This document shows, in pieces, positions 17,398-25,681 of a stretch of DNA of 64,000 bases. The position numbers were made by a program, and so were the translations under genes. Source of the stretch: Salidesulfovibrio onnuriiensis (lineage in GTDB: Bacteria > Desulfobacterota > Desulfovibrionia > Desulfovibrionales > Desulfovibrionaceae); contig NZ_CP040751.1 in NCBI RefSeq assembly GCF_008001235.1, positions 2,649,001-2,713,000 of the forward strand, given 5' to 3'. How positions within the stretch are numbered: the stretch's first letter is position 1; each line of letters begins with the position of its first letter. Below the pieces are notes generated by a model, which was not told where the DNA came from, searched no databases, and worked only from the letters and a program-made list of their open reading frames with translations.

Positions 17398-18546
17398 TTA
17401 CTGGGAGAAATCTTTCCGGAATTTGATGGAATGCCAGCTACGGCAACGAGGGCAGATGAAGAACAGCGTGTCGCGCTTGAGTCCGCAATTGCCACAATAA
17501 AAACGGCGCACCTCTCGGGCGCGGGCCATGAAAAACTTGAGCTGCTGCTTGAAGAACTTGGTCAGGGTCTGTTCCGCCTGGGAGAGCTCGAAAAGCTCCA
17601 GACGCGCAAGCCAGAAATCGGGGTCGAGCACCAGGGTCTTTTCAAACCAGCGCATGGCCTCGTCCACGTCACGGTTCTTGAGCAGCAATTCTGCGCCGTA
17701 ATAGTAGAGCAGCACGTCGGGCTCCAGTGACTCGAGCTGGGGAATGACGGCCTCGACCACATCCTTGGTGGAGCAGGCGCTGGCCCAGTCATGTCCCTCC
17801 GAACCTTCCCGCTCGCGCATGGCTTCCGCCTTGCAGACATCCTGATACAGCCCCTCAAGAAGCACAAAACGGATCCCGGGATCCACCTGCTCAAGGGCCT
17901 GTTTGAGCCGGGAGCCGACCTTGGAGGCCGAGCCGTGGCGGTAGGCCTGAACCACGGTCTCCAACCAGGCTTCAACGGAACCGGGATAGGCCCGCACGGC
18001 CTGCTTCAGGGCCTTGGTCCCATGGGCCTCATCCCCGTTGCGAAAGCATTCCTGGGCATGGCGCACCAGATAGTGCGCCCGGGGCAAAGGCTGATCCAGC
18101 CGGGCATAGGCATCCGCCGCATCCTGGAAGGAACTGCGCTCGGCGGCCAGTCGAGCCATCTCCAGGTGGATTTCCCGGTTGTCGCCCACCAGCTCGCGAG
18201 CCTTGGAAAAGGCGTCTTCCGCGCGATCCAGGAAACCGCCGCGCCGGAAGTCCCTTCCGAGCTCGAACCAGGCGCGGGCCTTGAACTTGGGATCAAGGCC
18301 GGGCCTGACGATAAGACTGTTTCTGATCTGGATGGCCCGTTCTATTTCCCCCTGGGAACGATACAGACTTCCGAGCGCAAGATAGATTTCAACCGCTTCG
18401 GGGTTGTTCTTGACCACCTGGCTGAGTTCGTCGATGGCCGCACGGGTATCCTGCATGGGCAGGCTTTCCGCGCCCAGGGCGTTGGCGGCGCGAACATCCG
18501 TTTCAGGGGACTTCAGTCGCTTGCGTCGAAAAAGATTCCAGACCAA
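17398..18546 (-). CDS. lapB: LapB (YciM)-like TPR protein with rubredoxin-like zinc site
   Basis: A 382-residue protein. Tetratricopeptide repeats fill most of it (for example the stretch AVEIYLALGSLYRSQGEIER). The C terminus has two CXXC knuckles, YCGNCG and CPRC, forming the rubredoxin-type metal domain that packs on the TPRs in E. coli LapB. LapB is an inner-membrane-attached adaptor that controls LpxC turnover and so LPS amount. The N-terminal helix is weak here; the start MVWNLFRRKR looks more amphipathic than membrane-spanning. lapA lies just upstream, which strengthens the call. Confidence 0.9.
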   Translation of the reverse strand: MVWNLFRRKRLKSPETDVRAANALGAESLPMQDTRAAIDELSQVVKNNPEAVEIYLALGSLYRSQGEIERAIQIRNSLIVRPGLDPKFKARAWFELGRDFRRGGFLDRAEDAFSKARELVGDNREIHLEMARLAAERSSFQDAADAYARLDQPLPRAHYLVRHAQECFRNGDEAHGTKALKQAVRAYPGSVEAWLETVVQAYRHGSASKVGSRLKQALEQVDPGIRFVLLEGLYQDVCKAEAMREREGSEGHDWASACSTKDVVEAVIPQLESLEPDVLLYYYGAELLLKNRDVDEAMRWFEKTLVLDPDFWLARLELFELSQAEQTLTKFFKQQLKFFMARAREVRRFYCGNCGLKRDTLFFICPRCRSWHSIKFRKDFSQ

Positions 18547-18555
18547 AACGGCTCC

Positions 18556-18921
18556 TTAGGCTTTTTCACCCTCGTCACCGGAGACTTCCACCGCTGCGGC
18601 GTACGGCTCTTCGGTGATGGGCATGTTACGAAGGGAATTGAGTTCCTGCTCCAAGCCGACCATGCGGGTGCGGCATTCGCGAAGCTGCTTGGCGGCGCGG
18701 ACTTTGTCCATGGCCAGGTAGATCAGGGTCAGAACGGCGCCGAACAGGAAGCCGCCCAGCACCAGCAGATACAGGGGAAGCGGAATGGAACGGAGATCCG
18801 CAACATAGGGGATGGTCAGCTTGAGCACCAGGGCCTGGGAGAGAATTTCGTTATTCTGGCTGAAGAACAGGATGGAAAGCACAAAGAACAGGGCCAGAAA
18901 AATAACTTTCAAATAACGCAT
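18556..18921 (-). CDS. lapA: LapA-like membrane protein (DUF1049)
   Basis: A 121-residue protein with two membrane helices (residues about 5-22 and 48-70) and a C-terminal coiled segment around AAKQLRECRTRMVGLEQEL, the layout of LapA/YciS. LapA partners LapB in the inner membrane in LPS regulation. It is 9 bases upstream of lapB and 13 bases downstream of the HIT gene. Confidence 0.88.
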   Translation of the reverse strand: MRYLKVIFLALFFVLSILFFSQNNEILSQALVLKLTIPYVADLRSIPLPLYLLVLGGFLFGAVLTLIYLAMDKVRAAKQLRECRTRMVGLEQELNSLRNMPITEEPYAAAVEVSGDEGEKA

Positions 18922-18934
18922 CCGGTAAGACTCC

Positions 18935-19423
18935 TTATTTGTTTATTTCATCGAACAAGGGCTTCAGGCTCCTGTACGTTGAAAGCAGATGTTGCGGAAT
19001 AACGCTTGTTTCTCCAAAAACCGCCATGAACGACGCATCGCCGTTCCAGCGGGGAACTATCTGAAAATGCAGGTGGGCGGCAATGCCCGCGCCCGCAGCT
19101 TCGCCGATGTTCAACCCGGTGTTGATGCCCTGGGGCCTGAAATACCGCTGGATGATCTCCACGCAGCGCTGCATCCAGAGCATGCAGTCGTTGGCCTCCT
19201 CGGTGGCCAGGTCCGTCAGGCAGCTCACGTGCCGGTAGGGCGACACCATCAGATGCCCATTATTGTACGGAAACTTGTTCATGATGACAAAACAATGTTT
19301 CCCCCTGGCAAGCACCAGCCTTTCCTCATCCTCGACCGTATCCTCGGGAATGCAGAAGACGCATTCGTCCGGCTTGGGCCCCAATATGTAATCAAGACGC
19401 CACGGCGCCCACAAAACATCCAT
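18935..19423 (-). CDS. HIT-family nucleotide hydrolase or phosphorylase
   Basis: A 162-residue histidine triad protein. Cys21 and Cys24 (CVFC) form part of the usual structural zinc site. The active-site motif reads AAHLHFQIVPRW: His117 and His119 are present, but the third histidine is Gln121. HXHXQ is the pattern of the GalT and Ap4A phosphorylase branch, in which the reaction passes through a nucleotidyl-histidine. A diadenosine polyphosphate substrate is plausible but not shown. The ATG follows GGAGCG. Confidence 0.88.
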   Translation of the reverse strand: MDVLWAPWRLDYILGPKPDECVFCIPEDTVEDEERLVLARGKHCFVIMNKFPYNNGHLMVSPYRHVSCLTDLATEEANDCMLWMQRCVEIIQRYFRPQGINTGLNIGEAAGAGIAAHLHFQIVPRWNGDASFMAVFGETSVIPQHLLSTYRSLKPLFDEINK

Positions 19424-19506
19424 TATTATTACGCTCCGAATGTTGAAACAAAACAGAAGATTTTATTACACGGACGAGGCCGGAAGGGCAAGCGGTCCAT
19501 GGCCGG

Positions 19507-22188
19507 CTAGCCGTCAGCCATCCATTCGGATTTATATTGCTTTTTCAAACGCAGAGCCATGGCGAGCTGATCCTTGCGCGTTTCCACCTTTCCATCGAGC
19601 TTGGCCGCCATGATCCTGTCGAGAATCTTGGTGAAGACCGGCCCCTCGGGAATGCCCATCTCCAGGAGGTCATTGCCGTCCATATCGATGGATTCATACC
19701 GCAGCCGCGCCAGATACTGGGAAATATTCCTGCGGATCTCCTCCTTCTTGCTGCGGGCCATGAGGAACAGCACTCCCTCCAGCGGAATGGGATGCAAAAT
19801 GGAGTAGAGCTTGCTCAATGGCGAAACCTTCTCCTTCCAACCCATGAGCTTCATGAGCGCATCCCCTATCTGGTCCCGCAGGGCCAGGAACTCCCGTTCC
19901 TCGCGCTTGGAAAAGAAAAGGCGGGCAGTGATCTGGGAAGCCTCCTCGCGGCTGGTGCCCATGGTCATGCCCAGGAAATAGATCTTCCACGAGTCGGCCC
20001 GGTCCTCCAGGTAAAGCAGCTTATACCAGTTGTAGACCTTTTCCAGCTCCATGAGGACCCGGACGCGTTCAGTGGTGAGCTTGAGCAGGGGATGAATGGC
20101 CTCGAGCAGCTTGAGCTCTTCCATGCGGTTGAGCACATCGAGGGGATTCTCCTCTTCCATGATCAACTGAAGCTCATGGCTGATGCGGCTTCCGGAAAGA
20201 CGGTTAAACAAATTGAGCTGCAGGGCGTTTTTGATCAGGCGCATGGTCTGGCCGCCGATGGTGAACCCGAAACGCCGCTCGAAACGGATGGCCCGCAGGA
20301 TGCGGGTGGGGTCCTCCACGAAGCTCAGGGAATGGAGCACGCGTATCTGCCTGTTCTTGATGTCCTTTTCCGCGCTGAAAAAGTCCACCAGCTGCCCGAA
20401 CTTGCCGGGATTGAGACGCAGGGCCAGGGCATTGACCGTGAAATCCCGCCGGTACAGGTCCATCTTGATGGAGGAAAGCTCCACCGTAGGCAGGGCGGCA
20501 GGGTACTGGTAATACTCCAGGCGGGCCGTGGCCACGTCGATGCGCTGCCCATCGTCCAGCACGCACACCGCCGTCTTGAACTTCTTGTGCGCCTTGACCC
20601 GTCCCCCCATCTTGTCCACAAAGGCCCGGGCAAAGGCAATGCCGTCGCCTTCCACCACCAGATCGATGTCCAGGTTGGCCTTGCCAAGCAGAATATCGCG
20701 GACAAAACCACCCACGGCATAAAGTTCCCAGCCCATCTCCGCGGCAAGATCCCCAGCGGTCTTGAGCAGCTGCACCACGGCCTCGGGCAGGCGGTTGCGC
20801 ACATGGGAGTTGATGCTGCGCTCCCTGCGCTGGCCTGGCTTGAGGGAATCCGGGATACGGGCCGGTTCCTCCACCAGCAGATTGACGAGATCCGTGCGGG
20901 TGATCACCCCCACCAACGCGTCGTGCTCCACCACGGGAAGCAACCGCTGGCGCTTGTTGAGTATGATCTCCATGACCTGGTACAGGGCCGCCTCAGGATC
21001 AACGGCCTGAAAATTGGTGATCATGTACTCGCTGACGGGCATTTCCTCCAGACCATGCCCCACGGCCTTGTCCGCAATCTTATGCTCGAGCAGCCCCACG
21101 CACTGCATGGAATCCTTGCCCACCACAGGAACGCCCTTGAGCCCAAAACGGCTCATGAGTTCGTCCGCCTCGTGCATGGTGGCGGTTTCCTCGATATATT
21201 TCGGGGGTATGGACATGAGCCCCTTGACCACCACGGTGGGATTGATTTCGGAATAGAACAGGGCGAAGAGGTCGTCCCTGACCTCGGCCAGGGTCTTGTC
21301 CTTGATGGTGGCCGAGGCGGCATAGGCGTGCCCGCCGCCTCCAATGGAGGAGCATATCTTGCCCACATTGACTTCCGGGTTCTTGGAGCGGGCCACCACG
21401 TGAATGCGGTCGCCCATGCGCCCCATGGCGAAAACCACCTGGATGTCCTCCACATCCATCATCTTGTGCACCAGAAACGCAAAATCCGGAATGAAGGAAT
21501 CCGTGCTGATCTCGGTAAGCACCACCTCGACGCCGTTGAAATCATGGGTCTTGGCGTTGTCCAGCAATTGGCCGAGATACCCGATATGCTCGGCGGAGAG
21601 CTCCCGGCTCAGAAGATCCGAAATGGCCTCCAGGTCCATGCCCTTTTCGCACAGCCAGGCTGCGGCAGTGAAGTCGTGCGGGGTCGTGGAGGAAAATCCG
21701 AAGGAACCGGTGTCCTCATAAATGCCGAGCCCCAGCACGGTGGCCTCCTCGGCGCTCAGCTCCACCTCCCGCTCGATCATGTCCCTGACCAGGATGGCCG
21801 TGGTGGAACCCCACGGAAGCACGACACTTTTATAGGCCTCGAGATCCTCGTCCGAATCGGGATGATGATCATAGGTATGGATGACCAGACCTTCCTTGTC
21901 CAACAGGGGACGCACATGAGGCAGGCGGGAACGCTGGCGGGTATCGACCACCACGAGCAGCTTGACGGAATCAGGATCTATGTCCTTAAAGTTCTTGAAA
22001 TTGAAAAGATAGGTCATACTCTGGATGTAAAAATTCCTGAGCGTTTTTTCCTGACTGCCCGGAAAAATGAGCACGGAATCCGGATAGAGCTTGCTGGCCG
22101 CGACCATGGCGGCCAGGGCGTCGAAATCGGCGTTGGCGTGCGCCGTGATGACGGTGGGGGCATCAATTAATGTATTTATCTTCTTCAT
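19507..22188 (-). CDS. DHH phosphoesterase - CBS pair - tRNA nucleotidyltransferase (poly(A) polymerase family) fusion
   Basis: An 893-residue multidomain protein. Residues 1-310 form a DHH/DHHA1 phosphoesterase: HANADFDALAAM, the DHH triad at 107-109, and GGGGHAYAASATI at about 283-295. Residues 315-440 are two CBS domains, which usually bind adenine nucleotides. Residues 485-890 are a class II nucleotidyltransferase: VGGFVRDILLG with catalytic Asp507 and Asp509, then RRDFTVNALAL and FVEDPTRILRAIRFERRF. Such fusions in deltaproteobacteria, Aquifex and others have been linked to the A-adding half of split CCA addition. It starts 15 bases after the xer gene. No separate CCA enzyme is in this window. 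Confidence 0.9.
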   Translation of the reverse strand: MKKINTLIDAPTVITAHANADFDALAAMVAASKLYPDSVLIFPGSQEKTLRNFYIQSMTYLFNFKNFKDIDPDSVKLLVVVDTRQRSRLPHVRPLLDKEGLVIHTYDHHPDSDEDLEAYKSVVLPWGSTTAILVRDMIEREVELSAEEATVLGLGIYEDTGSFGFSSTTPHDFTAAAWLCEKGMDLEAISDLLSRELSAEHIGYLGQLLDNAKTHDFNGVEVVLTEISTDSFIPDFAFLVHKMMDVEDIQVVFAMGRMGDRIHVVARSKNPEVNVGKICSSIGGGGHAYAASATIKDKTLAEVRDDLFALFYSEINPTVVVKGLMSIPPKYIEETATMHEADELMSRFGLKGVPVVGKDSMQCVGLLEHKIADKAVGHGLEEMPVSEYMITNFQAVDPEAALYQVMEIILNKRQRLLPVVEHDALVGVITRTDLVNLLVEEPARIPDSLKPGQRRERSINSHVRNRLPEAVVQLLKTAGDLAAEMGWELYAVGGFVRDILLGKANLDIDLVVEGDGIAFARAFVDKMGGRVKAHKKFKTAVCVLDDGQRIDVATARLEYYQYPAALPTVELSSIKMDLYRRDFTVNALALRLNPGKFGQLVDFFSAEKDIKNRQIRVLHSLSFVEDPTRILRAIRFERRFGFTIGGQTMRLIKNALQLNLFNRLSGSRISHELQLIMEEENPLDVLNRMEELKLLEAIHPLLKLTTERVRVLMELEKVYNWYKLLYLEDRADSWKIYFLGMTMGTSREEASQITARLFFSKREEREFLALRDQIGDALMKLMGWKEKVSPLSKLYSILHPIPLEGVLFLMARSKKEEIRRNISQYLARLRYESIDMDGNDLLEMGIPEGPVFTKILDRIMAAKLDGKVETRKDQLAMALRLKKQYKSEWMADG

Positions 22189-22203
22189 TTCATTCAGTTC
22201 TTC

Positions 22204-23121
22204 TTACAGTCCTGACCGGGGATGGAACTCCCTGTGTAATGCCATAAGCCGCTCGGATTGAACATGCGTGTAGATCTCGGTGGCGCTGATATCCGCATGG
22301 CCGAGCAGCAACTGCACGGTGCGCAGGTCGGCACCGCCTTCCAGCAGGTGGGTTGCAAAGGAATGGCGGAAGGTGTGCGGAGAAATACTTCTTTTAATCC
22401 CGGCCTGCTGCGCATATTTCTTGATCAGCTTCCAAACTCCCTGGCGCGTCAGGCCCTTGCCCGAACGGTTCAGGAACATAAAGTCCTCGGCAGGCCTGAA
22501 ACGGGGCCGCACATCCTGCACGTACATGTTCAGCACCTCCTGGGCCGTGTAATGCACCGGCACCAGGCGCTCCTTGGCGCCTTTGCCAAAGACCTTGAGC
22601 AGTCCCACCTGGGCGTCATAATCCAGCACGCGCAGATCAATAAGCTCGGAAACACGAAGCCCGGCGGCGTAAAGCAACTCGAGCATGGCCCTGTCGCGCA
22701 GGCCCAGCAGCGTCTCGGGGTCGGGCAGGGCGAGCATGCGGGAAATCTCCTCCCGGGTCAAAAATTCCGGCAGCTTGCGCGAAAGCTTGGGATTTTCCAG
22801 CAGGGCAGAAGGGTCTTCCCTGATCCAGCCCTCTTCCACGGCAAACCCGAACAACCCGCGGATGGCGGCAAGATGCCGGGCCATGGAACGGCTCTGCAAT
22901 CCACGCGAACGCAGAAAAATCAGGTAAAGCGAAAGTTCTCTCTGGGTGATATCCTTGAGTTCAAAGGATTTCCGCTCCAGAAAAGAGAGCAGGGCGATAA
23001 GGTCCGCGGTATATCCGGCCAGACTGTTCTCGCTGAGCCCTTTTTCGATAAGCAAAAACTCCAGAAACCTATCCACCCAGGGATGGCTTGGAGAAACGCT
23101 GCTTTGCCTGGTGTTCACCAT
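22204..23121 (-). CDS. xerD: Tyrosine recombinase, XerC/XerD type
   Basis: A 305-residue site-specific recombinase. It has the SAM-like N-terminal domain (LSENSLAGYTADLIALLSFL) and all catalytic residues: Arg156 in YAAGLRVSELI, Lys180 in FGKGAKERLVP, His249 and Arg252 in PHTFRHSFATHL, His275 in LLGHADI and Tyr284 in EIYTHVQ. Length and spacing fit a housekeeping Xer that resolves chromosome dimers with FtsK at dif, rather than a phage integrase. XerD is favoured over XerC, but the two cannot be safely told apart here. An ATG at 23121 is preferred over longer cysteine-rich upstream extensions. Confidence 0.9.
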   Translation of the reverse strand: MVNTRQSSVSPSHPWVDRFLEFLLIEKGLSENSLAGYTADLIALLSFLERKSFELKDITQRELSLYLIFLRSRGLQSRSMARHLAAIRGLFGFAVEEGWIREDPSALLENPKLSRKLPEFLTREEISRMLALPDPETLLGLRDRAMLELLYAAGLRVSELIDLRVLDYDAQVGLLKVFGKGAKERLVPVHYTAQEVLNMYVQDVRPRFRPAEDFMFLNRSGKGLTRQGVWKLIKKYAQQAGIKRSISPHTFRHSFATHLLEGGADLRTVQLLLGHADISATEIYTHVQSERLMALHREFHPRSGL

Positions 23122-23358
23122 GATTGCCCGATTATCACCGTCATAATTGACATTTCTTAAAGCACCTCTTGAACAAAAGAGGCCAACAATAAACCACCTG
23201 CACGATACACATATGCAGGGTACCCCACAAGCCCGGAGAAAGAGGCCGGAACAGCTACATTCATTGACAGCGGATACGCCACAATTTATGAACAACTTTC
23301 AACTTGCTTACACCACCGTGAGTAGCCATATACGCATATGCACAAGGAGAGCGCTTAC

Positions 23359-24525
23359 ATGCCCGAATTCAAACTTGCCGACCGTCTGGCGACCCTGCCG
23401 CCGTACCTCTTTGCCGCCATCGACAAAGCCAAGGCAGAAGTGGCCGCCAAGGGAATGGACATCATAAGCCTCGGAATCGGAGACCCGGACCTGCCGACCC
23501 CGGAATTCATCATCGACGCACTGTACCAGGGCGCCAAGAAGCCGGTGAACCACAGGTATCCCTCCTATGTAGGCATGCTGGCCTTCCGCCAGGCCGTTGC
23601 CGACTGGTACAAGGAACGCTTCAACGTGGACCTGGACGCCCAGACCGAGGTGGTCAGCCTCATCGGCTCCAAGGAAGGCATCGCGCATTTCCCGCTGGCC
23701 TTCGTGAACCCCGGTGACACGGTTCTGGTCGCCACCCCGAACTATCCGGTTTACGGCATTGCCACGGAATTCGCGGGCGGCACCGTGGAATACCTGCCGC
23801 TGCTGGAGGAAAACGATTTTCTGGTGGACCTGGACGCCATCGACAACGACACCTGGCAAAAAGCCAAGATGATCTTTGTCTGCTACCCGAACAACCCCAC
23901 GGCAGCCGTGGCAACCAGGGACTTCTACAAGCGGCTCGTTGAAAAGGCCAAGGAATTCAACGTAATCGTCGTTTCCGACGCCGCCTATACCGAAATCTAC
24001 TACGATCCGGCCAACAAACCCCTTTCCATCATGGAGATCGAAGGGGCCAAGGATGTGGCCATCGAATTCCACTCCCTGTCCAAGACCTACAACATGACCG
24101 GCTGGCGCGTGGGCATGGCCGTGGGCAACCCGACGCTCATCAGCGGGTTGGGCAAGATCAAGGAAAACGTGGATTCCGGCATTTTCCAGGCCGTGCAGGA
24201 GGCGGGCATCGCCGCGCTGCAGAAAGGCGAACCTCACGCCGAGAAATTCCGCGCCATCTACAAGGAACGCCGGGACGTTGTCTGCGACGCCCTTGCCAAA
24301 GTCGGCATCCAGCACCGCGTCCCTGAAGCATCATTCTACATCTGGTCCAAGGTTCCCGAAGGGTACACATCGTCCGAATTCGTAACCAACGTCCTGAAAC
24401 AGACAGGCGTGGTACTCACTCCGGGCAATGGCTTCGGCACGCCGGGCGAGGGCTATTTCCGCATTTCGCTCACCGTGAACAACGATCTGCTTAAGGAGGC
24501 GGTATCACGGATATCCAAACTGTAA
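23359..24525 (+). CDS. dapL: LL-diaminopimelate aminotransferase
   Basis: A 388-residue fold-type I PLP aminotransferase. SLSKTYNMTGWRVGMAVGN holds the PLP lysine, and IGDPDLPTP, YPNNPTAAVA and the C-terminal YFRISLTVNND fit the class. It resembles the DapL enzymes of sulfate reducers, which convert tetrahydrodipicolinate directly to LL-diaminopimelate. The ATG at 23359 has AAGGAG ten bases upstream; an ATG at 23338 would put that site inside the gene. The 3' end overlaps folK. Confidence 0.9.
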   Translation: MPEFKLADRLATLPPYLFAAIDKAKAEVAAKGMDIISLGIGDPDLPTPEFIIDALYQGAKKPVNHRYPSYVGMLAFRQAVADWYKERFNVDLDAQTEVVSLIGSKEGIAHFPLAFVNPGDTVLVATPNYPVYGIATEFAGGTVEYLPLLEENDFLVDLDAIDNDTWQKAKMIFVCYPNNPTAAVATRDFYKRLVEKAKEFNVIVVSDAAYTEIYYDPANKPLSIMEIEGAKDVAIEFHSLSKTYNMTGWRVGMAVGNPTLISGLGKIKENVDSGIFQAVQEAGIAALQKGEPHAEKFRAIYKERRDVVCDALAKVGIQHRVPEASFYIWSKVPEGYTSSEFVTNVLKQTGVVLTPGNGFGTPGEGYFRISLTVNNDLLKEAVSRISKL

Positions 24526-25028
24526 AGGTCTATGCCAGCCTCGGCTCCAACCAGGGAGCCCCCGAGGAAAACCTGAACGAGGCGCTGGCAAGACTGGAAA
24601 CCTACGGCGAAGACATCACGCTGACGCGCATGTCCGAGTATTACGAGACCGAACCCCAGGACAAGACCGACCAGCCCTGGTTCCTGAACCAGGTGGTGGA
24701 GCTTGAGGTCGATCCCGAGATCTGGTCTCCGGAAGGGCTGCTGTCCGCATTCCAGGCCATTGAGGCCCAGATGGGCAGGCAACGCACCGAACCGAAAGGG
24801 CCGCGCCCCATAGACATCGACATGTTGCTGTGGGAAGGGCTTGAGCAGCAGACCGGCTACCTGGACCTTCCGCACCCGGGCATGCTGCAGAGGGCCTTCG
24901 TGCTTGTCCCCCTGAAGGAGATAGCACCGGACCTGAAGATCGGCGGTAAAAAGCTCGACCAGCTGCTGGCAAAGATCGATTACAAGATCGAAGGCAAGAA
25001 AATCTGGCAGAGCCAGCCCGAACAATAA
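24504..25028 (+). CDS. folK: 6-hydroxymethyl-dihydropterin pyrophosphokinase, non-standard start codon
   Basis: About 174 residues. It transfers pyrophosphate from ATP to 6-hydroxymethyl-7,8-dihydropterin in folate synthesis. The N-terminal VYASLGSNQG and the signature GPRPIDIDMLLW are both clear. The frame runs up to a TAA at 24492 with no ATG, GTG or TTG; the first ATG (24630) would remove LGSN and about 40 conserved residues. A strong AAGGAGG at 24493-24499 points to ATC at 24504 (4-base spacing) or ACG at 24507 (7-base spacing) as start. The start region overlaps the dapL 3' end. The true start is uncertain; the function is not. Confidence 0.88.
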   Translation: MTDIQTVKVYASLGSNQGAPEENLNEALARLETYGEDITLTRMSEYYETEPQDKTDQPWFLNQVVELEVDPEIWSPEGLLSAFQAIEAQMGRQRTEPKGPRPIDIDMLLWEGLEQQTGYLDLPHPGMLQRAFVLVPLKEIAPDLKIGGKKLDQLLAKIDYKIEGKKIWQSQPEQ

Positions 25029-25047
25029 CTCAACGGGAATACGCGAC

Positions 25048-25323
25048 ATGCTCAAATTCATCGTTATCGGCGCAGCCTTGTTCATCGTCTACAAGCTGTT
25101 CATGGGCGACAAGCGCAAACGGGAAATGGAACAGGAAAAACACACGGAGCAGAAGGTGGCTTCCGGAGAACTGATCAGGGATCCGGTCTGCGGCACCTAT
25201 GTCCAGAAGGACGGGGACATTCGCGTCCGTGAAGGGGAAACCGTTCATGTCTTCTGTTCCTACGACTGCCGCGACAAATTCCTGAAACAACTCGAAGCAG
25301 AGGATGTCACTCCCAAGGAGTAG
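25048..25323 (+). CDS. PP0621-like small membrane protein with DPVCGTYV motif
   Basis: A 91-residue protein: one N-terminal helix (LKFIVIGAALFIVYKLFMG), a charged linker, then RDPVCGTYVQKDG and VFCSYDCRDKFLKQL. The two-plus-two cysteine pattern resembles the YHS/TRASH metal-binding fold, as in the PP0621 family. It may sense or carry a metal at the inner membrane; this is inference. It lies 19 bases after folK, and the pair ends in a good terminator. Confidence 0.8.
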   Translation: MLKFIVIGAALFIVYKLFMGDKRKREMEQEKHTEQKVASGELIRDPVCGTYVQKDGDIRVREGETVHVFCSYDCRDKFLKQLEAEDVTPKE

Positions 25324-25352
25324 CAAAACCTGTTTCCCATCTGAACCTCATA

Positions 25353-25370
25353 AGCCCGCGCAAGCGGGCT
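25353..25370 (+). terminator. Rho-independent terminator after the dapL-folK run
   Basis: AGCCCGC and GCGGGCT enclose GCAA, followed by TTTTTCTTTT. Confidence 0.9.
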
Positions 25371-25380
25371 TTTTCTTTTC

Positions 25381-25681
25381 CCGACGAACCTTGATTCAGA
25401 CAACAGGGTCAAAACGCCTGAGAAGCGAAATTCAGCCTCCAATAAAATCCTGCACATTTTTGTCGTTGTGGAAAGCAGCGGGTAAACGAAGAGTTCAAGC
25501 TGCAAAACAAACGGGAATCAAGGCCCCTCTTAGGCTTATTTATTTGTCTCATAATGTAAATTATGTAAACTTTCAAAATGATGCAGTGGAAATCGGTTTG
25601 ATAATTTCTCCCCTTCCGGGTATTTAATGGCCTGCTTATCCGGATCAACCTGAATTGGAACGAGGAAACTGGAAACTGAAT
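25381..25681. other. Intergenic region, no gene seen
   Basis: About 300 bases without a supported gene. It is richer in AT than its surroundings in the second half, with the near-repeat ATGTAAATTATGTAAAC at about 25554-25570. It probably contains the promoter of the next gene, but I cannot assign boxes with confidence. Confidence 0.5.

Noticed and set aside
19537-22170. Open frame of 877 codons on the plus strand opposite the DHH-CBS-nucleotidyltransferase gene
   Set aside because: The opposite strand encodes a protein with clear motifs over the same length; the plus-strand frame is a GC-rich shadow full of His/Gly/Gln runs and has no motif.
22204-23121. Phage or integron integrase
   Set aside because: Length, spacing of catalytic residues and housekeeping neighbours fit XerC/D; there is no attachment site, cassette array or phage gene nearby.
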